Source: an uncultured Pelagibacteraceae bacterium
GTDB taxonomy: Bacteria > Pseudomonadota > Alphaproteobacteria > Pelagibacterales > Pelagibacteraceae
Assembly (NCBI GenBank): GCA_902601895.1
Contig: CACKOU010000002.1
Span: 1 to 64,000, forward strand
Length of the DNA: 64,000 nt
Reading direction: 5' to 3'
Positions 16,711-25,036 of the stretch are shown here, piece after piece. How positions within the stretch are numbered: position 1 is the first letter of the stretch; every line of letters begins with the position of its first letter. The notes under the pieces are model-generated. The model ran no database searches and was not told the DNA's origin. It saw nothing but the letters and a program-made list of their open reading frames with translations. The position numbers and the translations under genes were made by a program.

Positions 16711-17616
16711 ATGTTAAATATTTATTCTAAATTTTTCCAAAATTATATAAACGAAAAAAACATCAGGGATTATAAAAAAAATATTTTTTATTATTTTTTT
16801 TTTAGATTAATTAGAAAAAGATTAAAAGGTAACTTTAAAGTTAAAATTCATAATTTTTATATTTGGGCAAGTAGTAATCCTGATAAACAATCTTACTCGA
16901 TTTTACGAAAGTGTGACTTTGAAGATTTGAACGAATTAAATTTAATTAAGAAGATTTATAAAAACAATTCTATTTTCCTCTTAGACTGTGGTGCAAATTT
17001 TGGTTTTTATTCTTTATTTTCAGCTTCTCTTTCAACAACCAACAAAATATTATCATTTGAAGCTTCAACAAAAACATATAAAGATTTAGTAAATAATATA
17101 GAATTAAACAATTTTAAAAATATAAAACCTTTTAATTTAGCAATTTTAGATAAAGATAATGAAATCGTAAATCTTAATGAGAGTAAAAGAGATTGGGAAA
17201 GCTCTATATTACACGATGATTTTGAATTATTAAAAAAATCAAAAACTAAAACTATTAAAATTGATACAATTATAAAAAATGAGAATCTTAACAATAAAAA
17301 TGTAATAATAAAAATTGATATTGAAGGAAATGAAATGCAAGCAATTTATGGAGCTCAAGATTGTATAAAAAAGTATTCCCCTTTGATTATTATTGAGTTT
17401 TCAAAATATATTAGACAAAATTTATCTAAAGGATACAAAGAGTTAGAAAAATTTTTGTATGAATACAAATATGAAATATATGATGCGACATATAAAAATA
17501 TTACTATGATTGATGTTTATAACAGACTTGAAAAATTGCCAAAAAATATGTATGGAATTGGTAACAATTTCTTAATAAAAAAAAACTCTATAATTGAAAA
17601 TATACTAAAAAAATGA
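16711..17616 (+). CDS. FkbM family methyltransferase
   Basis: The 301-residue protein has the SAM-binding motif LLDCGANFGFYSLFSA and FkbM-type motifs further on (IIKIDIEGNEMQAIYGA). FkbM proteins methylate hydroxyl groups of sugars or lipids, often on cell-surface glycans. The start lies only 5 bases after tRNA-Gly; no other Met occurs before the conserved core. Its end overlaps the phhB start (ATGA). It may act with the sulfotransferase on one glycan, which is an inference from position only. Confidence 0.9.
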   Translation: MLNIYSKFFQNYINEKNIRDYKKNIFYYFFFRLIRKRLKGNFKVKIHNFYIWASSNPDKQSYSILRKCDFEDLNELNLIKKIYKNNSIFLLDCGANFGFYSLFSASLSTTNKILSFEASTKTYKDLVNNIELNNFKNIKPFNLAILDKDNEIVNLNESKRDWESSILHDDFELLKKSKTKTIKIDTIIKNENLNNKNVIIKIDIEGNEMQAIYGAQDCIKKYSPLIIIEFSKYIRQNLSKGYKELEKFLYEYKYEIYDATYKNITMIDVYNRLEKLPKNMYGIGNNFLIKKNSIIENILKK

Positions 17617-17960
17617 GCGATTTATCCGAAAAAAAATGTGTACCTTGTGAAGGTAATATTCCCCCATTTGAAATTGATGAAATTCATAAATATTTGAAAA
17701 AAGTTGATGGATGGGATGTGGTTGAAGATAAAACTGATGGATATCATTTGATCAAAAGTTTTAAGTTTGAAAACTTTTTAAAAAGTCAAGACTTTGTTAA
17801 TAAAGTTGGTCAAATAGCAGAAACTGAAGGTCATCATCCTGACTTATGGTATGGATGGGGTTATGCACGAATTAAAATTTATACTCATGCAATTAAAGGT
17901 TTGGCAGAAAGTGACTTTATATTAGCAGCAAAGATTGATAAAATTAGAGCTAATGGTTGA
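17613..17960 (+). CDS. phhB: Pterin-4a-carbinolamine dehydratase
   Basis: The 115-residue protein carries the PCD/DCoH signature ETEGHHPDLWYGWGYARIKIYTHA, with the paired His of the active site, and ends with the usual GLAESDFILAAKID helix. The enzyme dehydrates 4a-hydroxytetrahydrobiopterin. Its start overlaps the FkbM stop. The N-terminus has an unusual Cys pair (KKCVPCEG) not needed for the known reaction. No phenylalanine hydroxylase is in the window, so a molybdopterin or folate-related use is also possible. Confidence 0.93.
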   Translation: MSDLSEKKCVPCEGNIPPFEIDEIHKYLKKVDGWDVVEDKTDGYHLIKSFKFENFLKSQDFVNKVGQIAETEGHHPDLWYGWGYARIKIYTHAIKGLAESDFILAAKIDKIRANG

Positions 17961-19509
17961 AGTGTCTTGTTTTTGAAAAAATCAATATAGTTTTAGTTTT
18001 ATTGGCAAATTTAATTATTTCTTTATCATTTATCGAACCTCTTGGCTGTATAACAGCATCAACTCCAGCTTGGACTAAAGTTTCTATCCCATCAACAAAT
18101 GGAAAAAAAGCATCCGAGGCAGCAATCAACTGATCTTTAGAATTAATTTTTTGGAATTTTTTCATTTTACCAATAGCAATTCTACAACTATCTAGCCTGC
18201 TAGGTTGCCCTGATCCAATTCCTACGGTTTTAAAATCTTTGGTAATTACAATAGCATTTGATTTTATATTTCTACAAACATTAAACGCAAAAATTAATTT
18301 TTTCATAGTTTTTTTATCAGGCTTCTTTATCGAAACAACATGAAAATCTCTTTTTTTAAGTTTAATATTATCTGGGGTCTGTATTAATATATTATTAAAT
18401 TTACTTATAAAATTAAAATTAAATTTTTCATCTAGTTTTGATGAATCTATGATTCTTAAATTTTTTCTTTTTTTTAAAATTTTTATGGAATCTTTGTCAA
18501 ATCCATTTGCAATTACAACTTCAAAAAAAATCTTATTCACTTGTTTAGCCAAATTTTGACTCATTTTAAAATTACATGATAAAATTCCGCCATAGGCACT
18601 TACTGGATCACAGCTCAAAGCCTCATTGAAACTTTTAGTATTATTTGAATTTATCGAAACACCACATGGATTAGCATGTTTAATTATTGCCACACCTATA
18701 TTCTTAGGAAATGATTTTGTTAATGTTAACGCTGAATAAAGATCATTATAATTATTATAGCTTAACTTTTTTCCACCTAACTGAATTATATCCTTATAAT
18801 CATTTTGATTATATATTGCTCCTAATTGGTGTGGATTTTCCCCATATCTAAATTTGTCTAACAATTTTCCAGAAAAAACATTTTTTTTTGGAAAAAAATT
18901 CGCTCTCCTAGTTAAAAAATACTTAAATATTTTTGTTTCATAAAATGCAGTTTCCATAAAAGCTTCTTCTGCTAATTTTTCTCTAAATTTTAAACTGGTC
19001 GAACCTTTATATTTATTAATTTCTTCATTTAATTCTTCATATTGGTTTAAACTAGAAATCACTGTTACATCTCTATAATTTTTTGCTGCCGACCTAACCA
19101 TAGATGGTCCACCAATATCAATATTCTCTATTATCTCATTATGATTTCTTTTTCCTAGTAGTGCTTTTTCAAAAGGGTAAAAGTTAACAATTACTAAATC
19201 TATATTTTCATATCCATTTTTTTTCATTTGTTGTTTATGTTTTAAGTTTCCTCTAAGATTTAAAATTCCAGCATGGATTTTAGGATGCAATGTTTTGACC
19301 CGTCCATCTAAAATTTCATCAAAATTTGTATATTTTGATAATTCGCTGCACTTATATCCTAATTGCTTAATTTTTTTATACGTTCCTCCAGAACTGATAA
19401 TGTTTACTTTATGTTTACGTAAGGTATTTAAAATTATTTTTAGGTTTGATTTATCAGATAATGATATCAAGGCTGTTTTAATCTTTGTTAAATTTTTTCG
19501 AATTCCCAT
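17950..19509 (-). CDS. purH: Bifunctional AICAR transformylase/IMP cyclohydrolase
   Basis: The 519-residue protein shows both domains. The IMP cyclohydrolase half (residues 1-200) has ALISLSDKSNL, IISSGGTYKKIKQLG and DGRVKTLHPKIHAGIL. The AICAR transformylase half has AIIKHANPCGVSI and GIGSGQPSRLDSCRIA. It carries out the last two steps of IMP synthesis. It overlaps phhB by 11 bases at its end and the heparinase-like gene by 22 bases at its start, so it is probably translated from the same message as that gene. Confidence 0.98.
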   Translation of the reverse strand: MGIRKNLTKIKTALISLSDKSNLKIILNTLRKHKVNIISSGGTYKKIKQLGYKCSELSKYTNFDEILDGRVKTLHPKIHAGILNLRGNLKHKQQMKKNGYENIDLVIVNFYPFEKALLGKRNHNEIIENIDIGGPSMVRSAAKNYRDVTVISSLNQYEELNEEINKYKGSTSLKFREKLAEEAFMETAFYETKIFKYFLTRRANFFPKKNVFSGKLLDKFRYGENPHQLGAIYNQNDYKDIIQLGGKKLSYNNYNDLYSALTLTKSFPKNIGVAIIKHANPCGVSINSNNTKSFNEALSCDPVSAYGGILSCNFKMSQNLAKQVNKIFFEVVIANGFDKDSIKILKKRKNLRIIDSSKLDEKFNFNFISKFNNILIQTPDNIKLKKRDFHVVSIKKPDKKTMKKLIFAFNVCRNIKSNAIVITKDFKTVGIGSGQPSRLDSCRIAIGKMKKFQKINSKDQLIAASDAFFPFVDGIETLVQAGVDAVIQPRGSINDKEIIKFANKTKTILIFSKTRHFNH

Positions 19510-21110
19510 TTTATTTCCTGATTATAATCCTCTACTTTTCCAGAAATACATATATTTTGGTTTTCATTAGTTTGATCTTTATTACCGAAATAAATACCGC
19601 TTTCAATATTGATATTTTTACAATTTGTGGAAAATTTCCATCCAGAGTTCTCAATTTCTATCAATATCACTTTGTTAAGCAATGTTTTTGTTAATTTTAC
19701 ACCAGGCGCGAAATGAAACCTAATATCAAACTTTTTCGAGTCTGACTTTTTTTTACTTATCAATATATCTTTTCCAATAATTTTATTTTTTTTGATAAAT
19801 AATTCAACGACTCTCCGGTGTATTAACCCAAAATTTTTTAAATATCCATTATGTGATGCTTCAATCAACCAATGATCTTTTCCATCTATTATATTTTTTT
19901 CAATAATTTTTAATCCATTTTCTACACTATTATATTTTGAGGATTTATTTTCAAAGGAACAGCTGGAACAGTTATTTACTACAAGAGTAGAATGTGCTGC
20001 TGTTGATTTTGATATTATGTTAAATTTATTTTTATAATCTTGAAAATACCCACAATTTGAAACTAGCTTTACACCTTTGTAAAAAAATTCAAATGATAAT
20101 GCACCACTCTGATAGTTGCTAGAAAATTTTTTTGAAGGAGATGGTCCTATATCAACTGCTAATATATAATTTTTATTTTGCAAAATAGCATAACCTCCTG
20201 TTTCTTTATTTAAATTTTTAAAGTTATATTTATGTGAAGCTAAATACCTATTAAATTCAGTCAAATCACTCTGATGATTTCCATTAAATAATACACTTTC
20301 ATTTAGATTAGAAAAAGTGAAGTAAGACTTTCCAAGATAAAATATTATTTCTTCAAGGTAATCTGGCACATCAATTAAAGCTTCCTTTAATAATTCTCTT
20401 GTTAGAACAAAATATTTCAAATAAAAATTTAATTGTCTAATACTTCTTGTTTTAGGAAAGAATTCATTATCAAATGATGATAAAATAATTTTTTTTAATA
20501 GTTCAAGACCATAATTTAGTATTCTCTTATTGTTATATGACAGCCCTATCATCGTGATTGCAATGCAGCCTAATAGCCCATCATCTACCGATAAAGATCT
20601 TCTTGTTTCATTTATCAAATGATTAATTTGTTTATTAATAGACAAATTAAATTTTTGTTTATATTTGATATCAGAGTCTTCATAGACCATTTTACTATTC
20701 GCGATCCAAGAAATTATTCTTTTTGATAAAATATCAGTTTTCCAACTTTTCGAATTATAATTTTGATTTTTATCAATCCATCTTTCAATTATTGATTGAG
20801 TTATATTTTTTGAGGATTTTAGATCAATACTGAAGAGCCAATAAAAATTATTTAATTTATTGTAATGTCTGTTTGATAATTTACTATCCCAAATTATTTC
20901 TTTATCTAAATCCTCAATTTTAATCTTCTTTTTATCATATTTAACCAGACAACTTAAAATATTTAGACTTGGTTGGTAGTTAATATTGTTAATCTCTAAT
21001 TTTGAAATCTTATTGTTATAATATGAAGATTTTAAATATATATTTCTAAATTGATTTGTTAATCTTTTCAAAAATTCAATAATTAATTTTAAAGAATTTC
21101 CGAAGTACAT
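19488..21110 (-). CDS. Heparinase II/III-like protein
   Basis: The 540-residue protein has an N-terminal helical domain (residues about 1-300, including SKRIISWIANSKMVYED) and a C-terminal beta-sandwich (IGPSPSKKFSSNYQSGALSFEFFY, AAHSTLVVNNCSS), the fold of heparinase II/III-type polysaccharide lyases. In Alphaproteobacteria a protein of this family is regularly next to purH, as here, so it is probably vertically inherited. The natural substrate is unknown; a role in recycling an acidic cell-surface polysaccharide is possible. No signal peptide is visible. Confidence 0.88.
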   Translation of the reverse strand: MYFGNSLKLIIEFLKRLTNQFRNIYLKSSYYNNKISKLEINNINYQPSLNILSCLVKYDKKKIKIEDLDKEIIWDSKLSNRHYNKLNNFYWLFSIDLKSSKNITQSIIERWIDKNQNYNSKSWKTDILSKRIISWIANSKMVYEDSDIKYKQKFNLSINKQINHLINETRRSLSVDDGLLGCIAITMIGLSYNNKRILNYGLELLKKIILSSFDNEFFPKTRSIRQLNFYLKYFVLTRELLKEALIDVPDYLEEIIFYLGKSYFTFSNLNESVLFNGNHQSDLTEFNRYLASHKYNFKNLNKETGGYAILQNKNYILAVDIGPSPSKKFSSNYQSGALSFEFFYKGVKLVSNCGYFQDYKNKFNIISKSTAAHSTLVVNNCSSCSFENKSSKYNSVENGLKIIEKNIIDGKDHWLIEASHNGYLKNFGLIHRRVVELFIKKNKIIGKDILISKKKSDSKKFDIRFHFAPGVKLTKTLLNKVILIEIENSGWKFSTNCKNINIESGIYFGNKDQTNENQNICISGKVEDYNQEIKWEFEKI

Positions 21111-21111
21111 T

Positions 21112-21771
21112 TTACATTGATTTAAGTGTTTCTATATTTTTTTTAATATCACCATTATTTTCTTTGAATATTGTTGTCCCTGAAACTAATATATTTGCTC
21201 CAGCTAGTATAACCTCTTTTGAATTAGAGAAATTTATTCCTCCATCGACTTCAATATCAAATTTTGAATTATTATTTTTTTTTATTTGGTGAAGTTTTTT
21301 AATTTTTTCAATGACTTCTGGTATAAATTTCTGTCCTCCAAATCCTGGGTATACACTCATAATTAATACTAAATCAATTTCTTTTAAAATCTTTTCTATG
21401 ACATCTATTTCTGTATTTGGATTTAAAGATATACCTACTTTTTTCTTTAACTGCTTTATTAGTTGAATTGACCCAATCAAATTATCTGTTGCTTCAGGGT
21501 GAATTGTAATTATATCTGATCCCGCTTCAGCAAAATTTTTAATATATTTATGAACTGGTGAAATCATCAAATGTACATCAAAAGGTAATTTTGTATAATT
21601 TCTAAGTGTTTTTATTACTGGTGGTCCAATAGTAATATTAGGAACAAAGTGTCCATCCATCACATCAACATGAATTAGATCTGCGCCCCCCTCCTCTAAT
21701 CTTTTAATTTCTTTTCCTAATTGACTAAAATCTGCAGAAAGAATTGAAGGTGAAATTTGTATTTTTTTCAT
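21112..21771 (-). CDS. rpe: Ribulose-phosphate 3-epimerase
   Basis: The 219-residue TIM-barrel protein has the classic sequence ISPSILSADFSQLGKEI, HVDVMDGHFVPNITIGP, FDVHLMI and IMSVYPGFGGQKF, including the metal-binding His and Asp residues. It interconverts ribulose 5-phosphate and xylulose 5-phosphate. An ATG at 21771 is preferred over an in-frame TTG two codons upstream. It lies 1 base before the heparinase-like gene. Confidence 0.97.
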   Translation of the reverse strand: MKKIQISPSILSADFSQLGKEIKRLEEGGADLIHVDVMDGHFVPNITIGPPVIKTLRNYTKLPFDVHLMISPVHKYIKNFAEAGSDIITIHPEATDNLIGSIQLIKQLKKKVGISLNPNTEIDVIEKILKEIDLVLIMSVYPGFGGQKFIPEVIEKIKKLHQIKKNNNSKFDIEVDGGINFSNSKEVILAGANILVSGTTIFKENNGDIKKNIETLKSM

Positions 21772-21818
21772 TGACAATTAAAAACTAGTACTATCAATTT
21801 TTGAATATATTTGAATTA

Positions 21819-22154
21819 TTATTTACCAAAAATCTTATAAATTTCTGCAGCTATTTCACTTTCTAATGGAAACGATAACATTCCCATTACAGAATAACCC
21901 ATTAAATAAGGCATTAAATAAAATCTAAACATGTAAAAAAACCACGCAACATAAAGTGGAACTAACGGTCCTATAATGAAACTGGGAGTTATGAATTTAA
22001 AAATTTTAATAATTGGATTTGTGTATTTCACAAATACTTTCATAAAAAAAAATTCAGAGTCTTCTTTTTGAAAAATATTCATTGCAGTTCTTCCAATCAA
22101 AGTCCACATGATGATACCTAAAATGTAATCTATAATTAAGATATATAATGGCAT
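21819..22154 (-). CDS. Conserved membrane protein, YggT-like
   Basis: The 111-residue protein has two hydrophobic blocks: residues 3-22 (LYILIIDYILGIIMWTLIG) and 58-90. The middle VKYTNPIIKIFKFITPSFI resembles the loop between YggT helices (NP-hhh-hhhhITP), so a distant YggT relationship is plausible. The exact role is not known. It sits between a terminator and rpe. Confidence 0.65.
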   Translation of the reverse strand: MPLYILIIDYILGIIMWTLIGRTAMNIFQKEDSEFFFMKVFVKYTNPIIKIFKFITPSFIIGPLVPLYVAWFFYMFRFYLMPYLMGYSVMGMLSFPLESEIAAEIYKIFGK

Positions 22155-22161
22155 TTATTTG

Positions 22162-22188
22162 AAAAAATGGGGGCGAATATCGCCCCCA
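22162..22188 (-). terminator. Rho-independent terminator after the symporter operon
   Basis: On the minus strand a perfect 9-bp stem TGGGGGCGA/TCGCCCCCA with a 3-base loop is followed by six T. It lies 12 bases downstream of the symporter stop. It is by far the most GC-rich hairpin in the intergenic DNA here, a textbook intrinsic terminator. Confidence 0.92.
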
Positions 22189-22199
22189 AAAAGTTTAAT

Positions 22200-24038
22200 T
22201 TAGTGTTGCTTACCAAGTATTGTCTTACCTGATGGAACACGAACTTCATCTACCATTTGCTGTGTAGCTTTATCTGGTTCTTCAGTCATTAAACTTACTA
22301 CAACCATTACAACTAAACAGACCGACGCTCCAATTATACCGAAACGTAAATGGTCAATACCTAACCAAGGTGCATTACCCATAAACTTAGGATACACATA
22401 AATTAGATAAGCTGTTCCTGATGCAAGACCTGCTATCATACCTGCTATTGCTCCTTGTCTTGTTGCTCTCTTCCACCATACACCAAGTATTAATGGGAAG
22501 AACAATCCTGACATTGCAAAGTCAAATGCCCAAGCAACTGCACCAAGGATACTAGTGATCCTCATTGATGCAATGTATGCTCCAGCGGCACCAATAACTA
22601 TTAAAAGTGCTCTAGCAACTAACAATCTTTTTCTTACATCTGCTTTTGGATCAATGATTTTGTAATAGATATCATGTGATAAAGCGTTTGCGATAGCAAG
22701 AATTAGACCATCAGCAGTTGACATCGCAGCAGCCATTCCTCCTGCAGCAACTAGTCCAGAGATTACGTATGGTAATCCAGCAACTTCAGGAGTTGCTAGT
22801 ACAACTACGTCACCTCTCATAAACCATTCATTTAACTGAAGAATACCATCTCCGTTAAAGTCTGCTATGAAGGCTTGTTTTACATTAATCCAAGCATTTA
22901 CCCACTCAATTTGCATAATTTCAGCAATTGGTTTTCCAATAATACCTGTTGGTAAGTTTGGATCTATTAGTGAGATTTTGGATAATGTTGCAAGCATTGG
23001 CGCTGAAGTATAAAGCAATGCAATAAAGAATAGTGACCATGCCACTGATTTTCTTGCAGCTTTAACACTTGGAGTAGTGAAGTATCTCATTAAAATGTGC
23101 GGTAAAGAAGCTGTTCCTACCATCATACATAGTGCTAATGAAATAAACTTCCATGCAGCCATTCCACCTTCTGGCACACCTGCGTGCGATACAGCGATAG
23201 ATTTTAGACCACCTGGTACACCTGCAGCTTTAATGTCTGCAGCAGCATTTTTAACTAATCCAAATTGCGATTCAAGTGCACCTAATCTAGCTACTTCCTC
23301 ACCTAACATAAAGTGTGGAAAGAAACCAAATCCTGATTTGTTACTAATCCAGAATACTGGAATTAGATAAGCAATAATCAATACTATGTATTGAGCAACC
23401 TGTGTCCAAGTTACCGCTCTCATTCCGCCTAGCATTGAACAAAGTAAAATACTTACTAGTCCAACCCAAACTCCTAATTCAAATGGAATACTTAGTGCTC
23501 TTGATGCGATTGTTCCTGTTGCGTTAATTTGAGCTGTTACATAAGTGAAAGATGCCAATGTTAAAACAACTACGGCACAGAACCTTGCAAAGTTTCCGCC
23601 ATATCTTGTTCCAATGAAATCTGGCACAGTATAACATCCAAATTTTCTTAAGTATGGTGCTAAAAGTGATGATACTAAAACGTATCCCCCAGTCCATCCG
23701 ACTAAGAAAGCCATATAAGTATAACCACCAAAGTAAATACCACCAGCCATTGCAACGAATGAAGCACCTGACATCCAGTCAGCTGCAGTTGCCATTCCGT
23801 TAAATACTGTTGGTACCTGTCTTCCAGCAACATAATAAGCGTCGACCTGTACAGTTCTAGATAGATATCCAATTATGGCATATATACAAACTGTAAAGGC
23901 GACAAACAAAATACCAATTGTTTTTGCGGTCATACCTGCTTGCTCTGCTATTGCCATCAAAATGATGAATATAAAGAAGCCTCCAGTATATGTTCCGTAA
24001 ATTTTTGGTAGGTTGTCAATAAAATTGCCTTTAAACAT
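22200..24038 (-). CDS. Sodium:solute symporter (SSS family, ActP-like)
   Basis: The 612-residue protein has about 13 membrane segments and SSS hallmarks: YYVAGRQVPTVFNGMATAADWMS with the sodium-site region, GTRYGGNFARFCAVVVLTLASF, and AAGGMAAAMSTADGLILAIANALS, matching ActP-type short-chain-acid carriers. The small subunit gene overlaps its start by 1 base. Proximity to acetyl-CoA synthetase suggests uptake of acetate or a similar monocarboxylate, but the substrate is not proved by sequence. A strong terminator ends the operon. Confidence 0.93.
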   Translation of the reverse strand: MFKGNFIDNLPKIYGTYTGGFFIFIILMAIAEQAGMTAKTIGILFVAFTVCIYAIIGYLSRTVQVDAYYVAGRQVPTVFNGMATAADWMSGASFVAMAGGIYFGGYTYMAFLVGWTGGYVLVSSLLAPYLRKFGCYTVPDFIGTRYGGNFARFCAVVVLTLASFTYVTAQINATGTIASRALSIPFELGVWVGLVSILLCSMLGGMRAVTWTQVAQYIVLIIAYLIPVFWISNKSGFGFFPHFMLGEEVARLGALESQFGLVKNAAADIKAAGVPGGLKSIAVSHAGVPEGGMAAWKFISLALCMMVGTASLPHILMRYFTTPSVKAARKSVAWSLFFIALLYTSAPMLATLSKISLIDPNLPTGIIGKPIAEIMQIEWVNAWINVKQAFIADFNGDGILQLNEWFMRGDVVVLATPEVAGLPYVISGLVAAGGMAAAMSTADGLILAIANALSHDIYYKIIDPKADVRKRLLVARALLIVIGAAGAYIASMRITSILGAVAWAFDFAMSGLFFPLILGVWWKRATRQGAIAGMIAGLASGTAYLIYVYPKFMGNAPWLGIDHLRFGIIGASVCLVVMVVVSLMTEEPDKATQQMVDEVRVPSGKTILGKQH

Positions 24039-24295
24039 TAATCATCCTCCTTTTCGGTAAAACCAAACTCTTCATCGATTTTTTCCTGTCTATTTGCAAA
24101 CCAAAAAATTAGGACCACAAATGCAATGATGGAACCTTGCGCACACATGTAATACGCCAATGGATATCCCATAAAACTTGAAGTGTTTAGGTCAGAACCA
24201 AACATGAAGATCAGATAACCGAAAACAAACCAAATAATTAATGTAATTATCATTAATCCTTTGGTTTTTTCCCAGTGCTTTTCTTTGTTTGACAT
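24038..24295 (-). CDS. SSS small subunit (DUF4212)
   Basis: The 85-residue protein has two membrane helices (MIITLIIWFVFGYLIFMFG and YYMCAQGSIIAFVVLIFWF) and the start HWEKTKGLM, as in the sodium/solute symporter small subunit family (DUF4212). Members sit beside ActP-like symporters and are thought to form a complex with them. An AGGGAGG ribosome-binding site precedes the ATG. The 111-base divergent gap to the unknown gene holds the operon promoter. Confidence 0.92.
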   Translation of the reverse strand: MSNKEKHWEKTKGLMIITLIIWFVFGYLIFMFGSDLNTSSFMGYPLAYYMCAQGSIIAFVVLIFWFANRQEKIDEEFGFTEKEDD

Positions 24296-24406
24296 TATTT
24301 TAATCCTCCCTATAGGTTAAAGATATAATTCATACTCATTTAATGTGATAATTAAAGGGTAAAAAATGGCATATATTTATAGTAAAAGTAGTAATATCGG
24401 TTCTAA

Positions 24407-25036
24407 ATGGGCATTAAATACAAATTAAAGCTCAAAGATTTGAAATTTGAGTATTTAAAGGAATATTTCATTCCATTCTTAAAATATTTCAAAAAAACAA
24501 AAAAAATCGAAAATTATTCTGATTTAAAAGAATTCATTCAAAAAAAATCTGCTTGGGTAAGTCAAGTTACACTTTATGGTTATCTAAAAACACGAATGGG
24601 AGCAAAATACGTACTTATGTTTGAGGACGAAATATTCTTGGGCTCAATTAATAAAGCTAAATGGAATATTTACTCAACTGCTTTACAAGATTTAACTTTT
24701 TATACTATTTCTTTTTTAAAAAATATTAGAAATCAACATGATACTGAAAAAGCAAATGAAATATATTTTCAAATTTTAGATAATGAACTTCAAAAGAATG
24801 AAATGCCAAAAGAAATATATGAAAACGCAAAAGAAAAATTTCTTGATAGATATGAAAAAATTAATTGGAGTGAATATCACGATTCATTGCCATTTAACAC
24901 AAGTGCTTTATCTTTATATGAATGGTCTCCAATAGCTGAAGAGTTAAAATCTTTAGACAAAAAAATAGTTTTAAATTCTATGATTTTAAAATGGGATAAT
25001 GTTAAAAAGGAATTTATAGAATTAATAAATTTTTAA
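24407..25036 (+). CDS. Hypothetical protein, 209 residues
   Basis: No family recognised with confidence. The protein is soluble and helical with a Lys-rich start, a conserved-looking centre ([32 protein letters not shown], residues about 46-77), then helix-rich sequence with Trp and Tyr ([29 protein letters not shown]). No signal peptide or membrane span. It lies between the symporter and acetyl-CoA synthetase genes on the opposite strand and overlaps the latter's end by 4 bases, a position that hints at regulation of acetate use but does not show it. Confidence 0.7.
   Translation: MGIKYKLKLKDLKFEYLKEYFIPFLKYFKKTKKIENYSDLKEFIQKKSAWVSQVTLYGYLKTRMGAKYVLMFEDEIFLGSINKAKWNIYSTALQDLTFYTISFLKNIRNQHDTEKANEIYFQILDNELQKNEMPKEIYENAKEKFLDRYEKINWSEYHDSLPFNTSALSLYEWSPIAEELKSLDKKIVLNSMILKWDNVKKEFIELINF

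Noticed and set aside
15213-21110. Horizontally acquired glycan island around tRNA-Gly
   Set aside because: Sulfotransferase, FkbM and heparinase-like genes lie near a tRNA, but purH with the heparinase-like gene is a conserved alphaproteobacterial pairing, and no integrase or repeat of the tRNA end was seen.
23077-23370. Plus-strand open frame inside the symporter gene
   Set aside because: It lies antisense to a well-supported coding sequence and has no ribosome-binding site.
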